NCBI GenBank assembly: GCA_033763735.1
Contig: JANRJY010000082.1
Location: 1-14,711 of the forward strand
Reading direction: 5' to 3'
DNA length: 14,711 bases
Source: JANRJY01 sp033763735
Lineage (GTDB): Bacteria > Bacteroidota > Bacteroidia > Cytophagales > UBA9547
Shown: positions 8,087-14,711 of the stretch, in pieces
Layout: each line of letters starts with the position of its first letter
Position numbering within the stretch: position 1 is the stretch's first letter
Position numbers and translations under genes: made by a program
The notes under the pieces: generated by a model
Database searches by the model: none
Told to the model about the DNA's origin: nothing
What the model saw: only the letters and a program-made list of their open reading frames with translations

Positions 8087-11000
8087 ATGATTAAATTTCC
8101 TCGCTGGATTTACATTTTAGCTATACTTTTTGAAGTAATTTACTCAAATGCACAGGTTACTTTAGTAAACTATGATTTTAATTCAGGCGCTTCCTATGCA
8201 GCTATTTCGCCTAGTTTAGCAAGTGGCATTACATCTAGCATAAGCAGTACAGAATCCTTTACAACATTTGGAGGAAGCGCTTCAGGAGGTAGTGCTTTTA
8301 GTTCAAATGGAACTGCAGGCAATGCGATAGCAATGAGTAATTCAAGTGGCACTGACACTCGCTACTGGGATATTGCAGTTGGGGGGGTTTCACTATCTGG
8401 TTATACTACAATTAAAATTTATTTTCAGGCTCAACGATCCGGCACTGGCGCTACTACAGTTACAGTAACTTATAGTTTAAATGGTGGCTCTTACACTGCT
8501 TTTGCATCAAATACAATGAGTCCAGGCAATGGTAGTTTTGTTCAAGCGCTTCTTTCACTCCCTGCCTTGGTAGACAACCCAACTTCTTTAACTTTCCGAC
8601 TGTCTGCAAGTGGAGCTTCAGGTTCAGGAACATTAAGAATCGATAATTTTCAAGTACAAGGCGTTGCCGCACCGTCATGTTCTGCCCCATCCACTCAAGC
8701 TACATCTATTTCCTTTTCTTCGGTTACACCTACATCTACAACTGTCTCATGGACTCGTGGAAACGGAGACGCGGTTTTAGTAGTAGCCAAACAAGGAGCT
8801 ACCCCTACCGGTCCTGTTAATTCATCATCATATTTAGGAAATAGTATTTTTAGCTCCGGTAATGATTTAGGTTCAAGTAGTTTTGTAGTCTATACCGGAA
8901 CAGGTAATAGTATAAATATCACAGGATTGGCTTCCAGTGCATCTTATTCATATTCCGTTTTTGAATACAATACCACCTCCGGTACTTGTTATAATTTGAC
9001 AGCATTAACGGGTTCACAATCTACTTCTTCATGTACAACACCTACTAATCAAAGTACGGTGGTAGGAATTACTAATATTGCTGTTAATAGTTTAAATTTA
9101 AGTTGGGTAAGGGGAAATGGAACAGGTGGAGTTATAGTTTTAGCAAAAGCAGGTTCTGCTATTACAGATGTACCTTTAAGTGGCACAACTTATTCAGGAA
9201 ACAGTAACTTTAGTGCGGCTTCAAGCTTAGGTGCCAGTAAAATACTTTATGTTGGAACAGGTACATCATTGACTGTAACTGGTTTGTCTGCAACAACTAC
9301 TTATTATTTTAAAGTTTTTGAATTCAATACAGCTTCAATGTGTTATATAACAACCGGAAACTCAAATACAACAACTGGCACTACAGTTTGTAATCCTACG
9401 GATGTTACAGCAGTTATTACAATTCCGGGTAGCACTAAAATATCATTGACATGGACAGCACCCACTTGTTATGATGAAGTTATGATTATTGCTAAAAGTG
9501 GTTCAGCCGTTACTTCAATTCCTACCGGAGATGGAAATAGTTATTTTTCAAATCCAATATTTGGAACCTCAGGTACCGATGTGGGGCTCACAACATCAGA
9601 ATATGCAGTGTTTAAGTCAAGTTCACAAAACAATGTTATTGTTAAAGGCTTAATCAACAGTATTACATATCACTTCAAAATATTTACCCGAAAAGGGACT
9701 CTTTGGAGCTCAGGAGTTCCATTTTATATAACTCCTGTTTCGATAGGAGGCACTTCACTAAATCCCGGAGATATGGTAATTGTGGGCTATGATTCATATA
9801 CAGATGAAGATGGTGATGGTACTAATGGTGATGATGTATTCGTCATTATGACTTTAGTTGACCTTTATCCCGGAACCGAATTTATAGTTGCTAACGCTAC
9901 ATATGAACCTGGTTTGGCAGCGGGAGTAAGCAATGGTGTATTTGGTGGCTCATGTGGCGGATGTCAATTGACACATATGAATTTTACAGTAGGAGGAACA
10001 ACCATACCAAAAGGTTCAGTAATTTCATTTGTAGCACCCAATCAAACTGCAGCCAATCCTGTTCAAATTAAGATTAATAATGTTGCTACATCCAATATAA
10101 CCGGTTCATATTATGGTGATAATGCCTCATTCGGCAGAATGAATATTAGTTCTTCAAATGCTGATCAAATTTACTTAATGCAAGGCAGATTTGCCTCCAA
10201 TGCATCTAACTCGGTTAGTTCTTCAACTTTTTATGGCAATATTTTGTATGCAATTAACAATGGCGCAAACTGGGTTGGATTTAATTCAACTACAGCGCCA
10301 GCCGACCGATCTTTGTCGCGATTACCGGAACAAGCACGTTGCTTCAATTTGGAAAATACCGGTTCTCTAAATGAAGCAAAGCAACATAATATTGGTTCAG
10401 CTGGTGTACTTGTAAATGCTTCACATAGAAACTTAATTATCAATATTAGTAACCAATCCAATTGGACATCCAAAGGAACCACTATTGCAAATAATCTTAA
10501 TTTTTCATTAGTAAACTCACCTCAAACAGGTTACACTGTTACCGGTACCGCACCCAAACCCGGCAATTGGGTTGGAGATGGAGACCTAAGTTGGTACACC
10601 TGCCGCAATTGGGACAATCTTTCATTGCCTACTTACGAAACTGATGTTTCCATTTCCGGTTCAGCATTAGCTAAATGTGTAGTTGATTCCAAACCATCAA
10701 CACAGGATACAGCTAGTTGTAACAACCTATTAATTAATTATAACGATGGAAGTAATAAAGCACTGTTGCTTGAAAATGATGACCACTATTTAAGAGTTTA
10801 CGGTAGCTTAACATTAACAGGCACCTCAGGTGAATTTGACATGAAAAATGGAAGCCAAGGAGGGCATTTGTTTTTATATGGCAATTGGGAAAATCAGGCC
10901 AATGACACTCAGTTTAATGATGATAACGCAAAAGTTTATTTTAGAGGTAGTACTGACCAAACCATTAAAAACACCAATACAAACTTTGAAAAATTTGGTT

Positions 11001-12199
11001 ATATGTATCTCAAAAAATCGGGGGGAAAGCTGATTCTCAACTCAAATATCGACATTGAAGCGGGTTTGAACTTAAGCTATGGACTAATAGTTAGTTCTTC
11101 TACAGGTACATTAACTTTACGTCCTTCAGCATCAGTTTCTGGAACAGGAAATGCAAACTGTTATGTTAATGGACCCTATAATTTCAGAAAAGCTTCCTCA
11201 GGAAGCACCACATTTATTTGTCCAATAGGTAAATATCCGGATTGGAGACCTATAGAGTTAACCGTAAATCACTCATCAACAACCGATTATACATATGTTG
11301 CAGAACAATTCAATAGTTCTGCCTTGAATCTAGGATATAATTTACAAACAGCAACTCAAAACATCAATTTGGTGTCCGGTGTAAGGTATTATGATGTAAC
11401 CCGATATACTACTTCCGGTATGGTAAATACGCCATCAACGGGCATTTCTGGCAATGCAATCATCAAAATTTACTATGACATTTCTGATGGGGTTACTGAT
11501 CCGGCAAATTTAGTAATAGCCAAAAACACCAACGCAAATCCAACAAATTGGTATAACATAGGAGGTACCGGAGCCACTTACGGTAGTGGAAGTGTGACTT
11601 CTAGTTCAACCGCTGTGAATGCAATGACTAATTTTACTTCTTTTAGTAGGTTTGCTCTTGCTAACTCTATAACCGGTATTAATCCTTTGCCAACTCAAAT
11701 AATAAATATTTCAGGAAAAACTGAGAATAACTATGCCAAACTTGAATGGAATACAACTGGCCATTATTCAAAAGGTTTTGAAATTGAAAAGTCATTAGAT
11801 GCTATATCATTTGTCAAATTGGGTGAAAGTAATTCTTCCAATTCTTATTTCACTTTTATCGATTATGATTTTTATAATAACGCCTTTTATAGGGTTAAAT
11901 TAAAAAATACCAACGAATATTCGTCAACTGTGTATGTAGCTGATGTTATCAGTGAAAATCCAATCAAAATATATCCAAATCCTGCCAGTGACAATATTAC
12001 AATTTACAGCTATGAAGAAATTAAGAAAGCCTCAATTATTAATATAAGTAATAATCAATTCTTGACTTTAATTCCTATAGTTAAAGAATCAAATAATTAC
12101 AATTACACATTCAACATTTCAAACTTATCTAAAGGGTTATACTTTTTAAAAATAGAAACTGCAACAGGAGCCCACCTTCGAAAATTGATGATTCAATAA
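8087..12199 (+). CDS. Large secreted multidomain protein with FnIII-like repeats and type A T9SS sorting tail
   Basis: 1370 aa. Signal peptide 1-22 (SNA|QV). Residues about 25-195 form a jelly-roll-like beta module (LVNYDFNSG, LRIDNFQVQG). Three FnIII-like repeats of about 118 aa start at Cys198, Cys316 and Cys435. Next comes a domain with an acidic loop DEDGDGTNGDD (573-583, Ca-binding in style) and SCGGC; then beta-rich segments (GDLSWYTCRNWDN; FRGSTDQTIKNTNTNF; CPIGKYPDWRPIEL) common in Bacteroidota exoproteins; last the T9SS type A tail from about residue 1295 (IKIYPNPASDNITIYS ... LSKGLYFLKIETATG). Known: this TIGR04183 tail directs export by T9SS and removal on the cell surface, often with attachment to A-LPS. 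No catalytic domain is recognised, so adhesin or matrix protein is the inference. The ATG chosen is the one giving the signal peptide. A G7 tract lies at 8381-8387. It stands alone with 154 nt upstream and 66 nt downstream. Confidence 0.92.
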   Translation: MIKFPRWIYILAILFEVIYSNAQVTLVNYDFNSGASYAAISPSLASGITSSISSTESFTTFGGSASGGSAFSSNGTAGNAIAMSNSSGTDTRYWDIAVGGVSLSGYTTIKIYFQAQRSGTGATTVTVTYSLNGGSYTAFASNTMSPGNGSFVQALLSLPALVDNPTSLTFRLSASGASGSGTLRIDNFQVQGVAAPSCSAPSTQATSISFSSVTPTSTTVSWTRGNGDAVLVVAKQGATPTGPVNSSSYLGNSIFSSGNDLGSSSFVVYTGTGNSINITGLASSASYSYSVFEYNTTSGTCYNLTALTGSQSTSSCTTPTNQSTVVGITNIAVNSLNLSWVRGNGTGGVIVLAKAGSAITDVPLSGTTYSGNSNFSAASSLGASKILYVGTGTSLTVTGLSATTTYYFKVFEFNTASMCYITTGNSNTTTGTTVCNPTDVTAVITIPGSTKISLTWTAPTCYDEVMIIAKSGSAVTSIPTGDGNSYFSNPIFGTSGTDVGLTTSEYAVFKSSSQNNVIVKGLINSITYHFKIFTRKGTLWSSGVPFYITPVSIGGTSLNPGDMVIVGYDSYTDEDGDGTNGDDVFVIMTLVDLYPGTEFIVANATYEPGLAAGVSNGVFGGSCGGCQLTHMNFTVGGTTIPKGSVISFVAPNQTAANPVQIKINNVATSNITGSYYGDNASFGRMNISSSNADQIYLMQGRFASNASNSVSSSTFYGNILYAINNGANWVGFNSTTAPADRSLSRLPEQARCFNLENTGSLNEAKQHNIGSAGVLVNASHRNLIINISNQSNWTSKGTTIANNLNFSLVNSPQTGYTVTGTAPKPGNWVGDGDLSWYTCRNWDNLSLPTYETDVSISGSALAKCVVDSKPSTQDTASCNNLLINYNDGSNKALLLENDDHYLRVYGSLTLTGTSGEFDMKNGSQGGHLFLYGNWENQANDTQFNDDNAKVYFRGSTDQTIKNTNTNFEKFGYMYLKKSGGKLILNSNIDIEAGLNLSYGLIVSSSTGTLTLRPSASVSGTGNANCYVNGPYNFRKASSGSTTFICPIGKYPDWRPIELTVNHSSTTDYTYVAEQFNSSALNLGYNLQTATQNINLVSGVRYYDVTRYTTSGMVNTPSTGISGNAIIKIYYDISDGVTDPANLVIAKNTNANPTNWYNIGGTGATYGSGSVTSSSTAVNAMTNFTSFSRFALANSITGINPLPTQIINISGKTENNYAKLEWNTTGHYSKGFEIEKSLDAISFVKLGESNSSNSYFTFIDYDFYNNAFYRVKLKNTNEYSSTVYVADVISENPIKIYPNPASDNITIYSYEEIKKASIINISNNQFLTLIPIVKESNNYNYTFNISNLSKGLYFLKIETATGAHLRKLMIQ
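8678..9718 (+). repeat. Three FnIII-like protein repeats
   Basis: Repeats start at 8678, 9032 and 9389 (354 and 357 nt apart). Shared signatures are a leading Cys followed by P or T, (V/L)SW(T/V)RGNG or LTWTAP, V(V/I)(L/I)AK.G, Y..N..F......(L/V)G, (I/L).(I/V).GL and Y.(F/Y).(V/I)F. Unit 3 is the most diverged: RGNG is replaced by PTCYD and the tail lacks the threonine-rich end. Each of units 1 and 2 also has a late Cys (GTCYN, SMCYI). Confidence 0.82.
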
Positions 12200-12241
12200 T
12201 ACTTTTTTATCCTCACTACCGTTTTATTGTTTCGTTCCAAT

Positions 12242-12249
12242 TAAATTTG
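12242..12249 (+). promoter_or_regulatory. Candidate -7 box for pyrD
   Basis: TAAATTTG matches the Bacteroidota -7 consensus TAnnTTTG exactly. It ends 16 nt before the pyrD ATG, which would give a leader of about 10 nt. No clean -33 TTTG was found at the usual spacing; GTTTTATTG (12221-12229) is the nearest. The match is short in AT-rich DNA, so this is tentative. Confidence 0.35.
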
Positions 12250-12265
12250 GTTTTTTATTAATCCA

Positions 12266-13321
12266 ATGTCGTTTTATTCAAACATAATAAAAAAGCTGTT
12301 TTTTCAAATTGATGCCGAAAAAGCGCATTATTTGGCCATGAGTCTGTTGAAAATAGCAGTTAAAATGCCTTTTAGTTCGTATTTCCTAAAATCACTTTTT
12401 CAAATAAACAACCCAAAACTTGAAACTAAAGCTTTTGGACTAACTTTTAAAAACCAAGTAGGATTAGCAGCTGGTTTTGACAAAAACGGAGCATACATTG
12501 ATGAACTAGCAGCCTTAGGATTTGGGTTTGTTGAAGTTGGAACTGTAACCCCATTAGCTCAGGAAGGCAACCCAAAACCGCGCCTTTTCCGACTGCTTAA
12601 AGATGATGCCATTATCAACCGAATGGGCTTCAACAACGAAGGTTTGGAACCTTTAGTGAATCGACTTAAAAAAAGAAAATCCGACATAATAATTGGGGGC
12701 AATATTGGAAAAAACAAAAATACCCCAAACGAAAATGCCATTGATGATTATCACAAATGTTTTGAAGCATTATTCGACTTTGTGGATTATTTTGTTGTAA
12801 ATGTAAGCTCACCCAATACACCCAACCTACGCGAACTGCAAGAAAAAGAACCACTTACAAGGTTACTCACCCTTTTGGATCATTTAAATTCCAAATTGGC
12901 AGCAGAAAAAAGCACCACTAGAAAACCTATATTGCTGAAAATCGCACCAGACCTTACCACCAATCAATTGGACGAAATAATTGAAATAATCCGAATTACA
13001 GGCACATCGGGAATTGTAGCTACCAATACAACCATTACACGTCATAATTTGAAAACAGACAATCAAACCATTGAACAAATTGGAATGGGCGGATTGAGTG
13101 GTAAGCCGGTAAAATTACGTTCAACAGAAATCGTCAGATATATTCATCACAGATCGGGAGGTTTAATTCCAATTATTGGTGTAGGAGGTATTCATTCCGA
13201 TATTGATGCACTTGAAAAAATAAATGCGGGAGCATCACTTGTACAAGTTTATACTGGGTTTGTGTATGAAGGACCTGGTATTGTTAAAAATATTCTGAAA
13301 GGAATTCTTTTGAAAAAGTAA
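12266..13321 (+). CDS. pyrD: Dihydroorotate dehydrogenase (quinone), class 2
   Basis: 351 aa, the usual class 2 length. It oxidises dihydroorotate to orotate in pyrimidine synthesis, passing electrons through FMN to membrane quinone. The N-terminal helices (about 1-45, MSFYSNIIKKLFFQIDAEKAHYLA-type, quoted in part) are the class 2 membrane/quinone extension. FMN and substrate motifs: GLAAGFDKNG (66-75), VEVGTVTPLAQEGNPKPRLF, NRMGFNNEG (118-126), NVSSPNTPNLR with N179 and catalytic base S182 (Ser marks class 2; class 1 uses Cys), KIAPDL, ATNTT, GGLSGKP, then the phosphate-binding IIGVGGI and LVQVYTGFVYEGP. Nothing is missing. No other pyr gene is in the window; it is transcribed on its own between surface-protein genes, with a -7 box candidate just upstream and a hairpin just downstream. 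Confidence 0.97.
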   Translation: MSFYSNIIKKLFFQIDAEKAHYLAMSLLKIAVKMPFSSYFLKSLFQINNPKLETKAFGLTFKNQVGLAAGFDKNGAYIDELAALGFGFVEVGTVTPLAQEGNPKPRLFRLLKDDAIINRMGFNNEGLEPLVNRLKKRKSDIIIGGNIGKNKNTPNENAIDDYHKCFEALFDFVDYFVVNVSSPNTPNLRELQEKEPLTRLLTLLDHLNSKLAAEKSTTRKPILLKIAPDLTTNQLDEIIEIIRITGTSGIVATNTTITRHNLKTDNQTIEQIGMGGLSGKPVKLRSTEIVRYIHHRSGGLIPIIGVGGIHSDIDALEKINAGASLVQVYTGFVYEGPGIVKNILKGILLKK

Positions 13322-13344
13322 TTTCAAATACTTTTCTTTCCAAG

Positions 13345-13370
13345 CAGGGTCTTCTTTTTCAGAGACCCTG
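13345..13370 (+). terminator. Hairpin after pyrD, probable transcription terminator
   Basis: CAGGGTCT (13345-13352) pairs perfectly with AGACCCTG (13363-13370) around a 10-nt loop, 23 nt after the pyrD stop codon. The stem is GC-rich in an AT-rich region. It is not followed by a T-run (TGTTAAAAGC), so it is not a textbook intrinsic terminator. Its left arm can also pair with 13398-13409 (see findings). Confidence 0.55.
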
Positions 13371-13483
13371 TGTTAAAAGCACGCTGAGTCGCGTACCGAA
13401 GATCCTGCTGTGAAATATCCTTTTACTTTTTGATTGAAATTGTGGATGTAAGGTTCTAGAATGGAATCAATTTTTAAGCTAAA

Positions 13484-13502
13484 TGTTAACACAAACTTAA
13501 CA
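13484..13502 (+). promoter_or_regulatory. Inverted repeat TGTTAA-N7-TTAACA upstream of the 3' secreted-protein gene
   Basis: TGTTAACACAAACTTAACA is a perfect 6-bp inverted repeat with a 7-nt spacer, 31 nt before a -7 box. Its first 18 bases match the motif at 7952-7969 except for the four central bases. Position and symmetry suggest a binding site for a dimeric regulator; no regulator is encoded nearby. Confidence 0.45.
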
Positions 13503-13533
13503 GGTTTTACTACCCTCGTATTGAAATGTAAGA

Positions 13534-13541
13534 TACTTTTG
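13534..13541 (+). promoter_or_regulatory. Candidate -7 box TACTTTTG
   Basis: An exact match to the Bacteroidota -7 consensus TAnnTTTG. A start about 7 nt downstream would give a leader of roughly 23 nt before the ATG at 13572. The -33 element is weak (GTTTTAC, 13504-13510), which fits a promoter that needs an activator. Confidence 0.45.
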
Positions 13542-13571
13542 CTATGTGCGTATAAACCAAAACCTAAGAAC

Positions 13572-14711
13572 ATGAAAAAATTGCTACTTCTTTCGCTATT
13601 TATTTTTATTTCTGTTATTTCCAATGCCCAAACATTTACAGAATTAGTTGTACCCAAATATATGGCATCAAAAACTGCTGCCTCTACTAATAATGCAAGA
13701 ATTGGAATTGCTTTTTGTGTTAGCATATCAGGATTGTTACCCAATACTACATATGATATAAGTGCGGGCATTGGCTTGACAACTGATTTAGCAACCTCGT
13801 TTGGAGCTGGTAATATTTGGAATGGAGCCGCTTTTTCAGGAAGTAGACTCAATAATGCTTTTACAACAGATGCATTTGGGCAAACAGGACCAATTTGGTT
13901 TTTTATGCAAGCTACAGGAAATGGATCTCGTTTTGGAGGAGGGGCAACGCATAATTTACGTTTGGCAGTTATTACATCTACAGGAACTATGCCAGGTTCA
14001 CCTCAGTTTGTAGGAACTAAAACCATCACTGGGTTAGATATAGCCGCTACTGCTTTAACTGGAGCTACAACAGATGACGGTGCTTTTATTTATGGACAGG
14101 CCAATTCGGATGCTGCAGGAAAATATGTTTTAATTTACGATAATATAGCAGGTACAGGAGATCCTTTGTACTCTTTTAGGGTAGTAGCTCCTAACACCAT
14201 AGGTGGTTTTTCTACTTTTGCTCAAAGCGAATTGGTAAATGTTTCTTTTAACTCTACGAATAATATTAATCAAGTAATTTGGGTAAATTCAATTTCAGGT
14301 TTGCCTTATGGTTCTATTGGAGAATTTGTTGGAGTAATTCCAATTGGTGCAAATAATCCAAATGGTGTTCAGCGTATTGAAGCAAGAAATCCAGACAACA
14401 CAATATATGCATTTAATACAGATGCTGATGGAGTATGGGGTAGCGGTGCAAATTCTACAACAGCAACAAGAAGAGGAGTGGTGGTACTAACTAACTTAGA
14501 CGCCCCCTTATCTACTATAATTGGTGTTCCTTCATCTGCAAACTCAATAACCGGTTTCACTATCCCATCTCAAGTAGGTTCCACAACCATTTCGGGCAAT
14601 AATATTGCTGTACTAATGCCTTTTGGAACAAACCTCACCAGTCTTGCGCCTACCATTACTATATCACCATTAGCTACAGTAAGCCCTAATACAGGCGTTG
14701 CAAGAGACTTT
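13572..14711 (+). CDS. Secreted protein with signal peptide and DUF5018-like segment, 3' truncated
   Basis: The frame is open from ATG 13572 to the window end (380 codons, no stop). Signal peptide MKKLLLLSLFIFISVISNA|QT, cleaved about residue 19. Residues 20-200 are a glycine- and threonine-rich beta module (ISGLLPNTTYDISAGIGLTT, GPIWFFMQATGNG, NLRLAVITSTG) of a kind frequent in Bacteroidota exoproteins but with no name I can give. Residues about 200-330 continue in the same style (YSFRVVAP, NTDADGVWGSG). The last visible part (FGTNLTSLAPTITIS, TVSPNTGVARDF) resembles the start of a DUF5018 / AEDG-type Ig-like repeat. By analogy with the gene at 8087, a T9SS sorting tail would be expected beyond the edge, which cannot be seen. 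A plausible promoter and inverted repeat lie upstream. Function unknown. Confidence 0.82.
   Translation, partial: MKKLLLLSLFIFISVISNAQTFTELVVPKYMASKTAASTNNARIGIAFCVSISGLLPNTTYDISAGIGLTTDLATSFGAGNIWNGAAFSGSRLNNAFTTDAFGQTGPIWFFMQATGNGSRFGGGATHNLRLAVITSTGTMPGSPQFVGTKTITGLDIAATALTGATTDDGAFIYGQANSDAAGKYVLIYDNIAGTGDPLYSFRVVAPNTIGGFSTFAQSELVNVSFNSTNNINQVIWVNSISGLPYGSIGEFVGVIPIGANNPNGVQRIEARNPDNTIYAFNTDADGVWGSGANSTTATRRGVVVLTNLDAPLSTIIGVPSSANSITGFTIPSQVGSTTISGNNIAVLMPFGTNLTSLAPTITISPLATVSPNTGVARDF

Larger units (their letters stand above)
13322..13571 (+). other. 250-nt intergenic region between pyrD and the next secreted-protein gene
   Basis: It holds, in order, the post-pyrD hairpin, a locally GC-richer stretch (13379-13411) able to pair back to the hairpin, a small palindrome TTCTAGAA (13454-13461), the TGTTAACA-N4-CTTAAC motif and a -7 box. 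No coding sequence or RNA family is recognised. A minus-strand open frame across it is judged spurious. Confidence 0.6.

Noticed and set aside
13373..13852. Minus-strand open frame of 159 aa across the intergenic region and the start of the 13572 gene.
   Set aside because: Over half lies opposite a plus-strand gene with a signal peptide and promoter-like elements; its product has no recognisable domain and the last part reads through the hairpin region.

Overview
The window looks like a chromosomal segment of a Bacteroidota bacterium (Flavobacteriia, Sphingobacteriia or Chitinophagia type; I cannot resolve further). The reasons are low GC, no Shine-Dalgarno-like leaders, TAnnTTTG-type -7 boxes, and a set of proteins seen only in this phylum: type IX secretion (T9SS) cargo with both kinds of C-terminal sorting domain, a PorP/SprF-family protein, and an OmpA protein with TPR, PD40 and carboxypeptidase-regulatory modules. 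All genes lie on the + strand.

Left block (1-5922): the 3' part of a large repetitive surface protein ends in a gliding-motility-type (CHU_C, type B) sorting domain. It is followed after 33 nt by a PorP/SprF-family outer-membrane protein and after 8 nt by an 820-aa OmpA-family protein. This is a cargo / outer-membrane partner / peptidoglycan-anchor cassette, most likely one operon. The start of the porP/sprF-like gene is built from two runs of 7-bp DNA repeats, one of which encodes its signal-peptide n-region.

Middle block (6010-12199): an orphan membrane sensor histidine kinase (7TMR-DISM type, no adjacent response regulator), then a 1370-aa secreted protein with three FnIII-like repeats and a type A T9SS sorting tail.

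Right block (12266-14711): class 2 dihydroorotate dehydrogenase (pyrD), a GC-rich hairpin, a 250-nt regulatory-looking intergenic stretch, and the first 380 codons of another secreted protein that runs off the window.

Most of this is recognisable Bacteroidota surface biology; I see no defence system, mobile element, CRISPR array or RNA gene. The least expected signals are an 18-bp motif (TGTTAACA-N4-CTTAAC) shared by the upstream regions of the two secreted-protein genes at 8087 and 13572, the coding heptamer repeats at 2466-2554, correlated cysteine relocation between two classes of Ig-like repeats, and two mutually exclusive hairpins downstream of pyrD.
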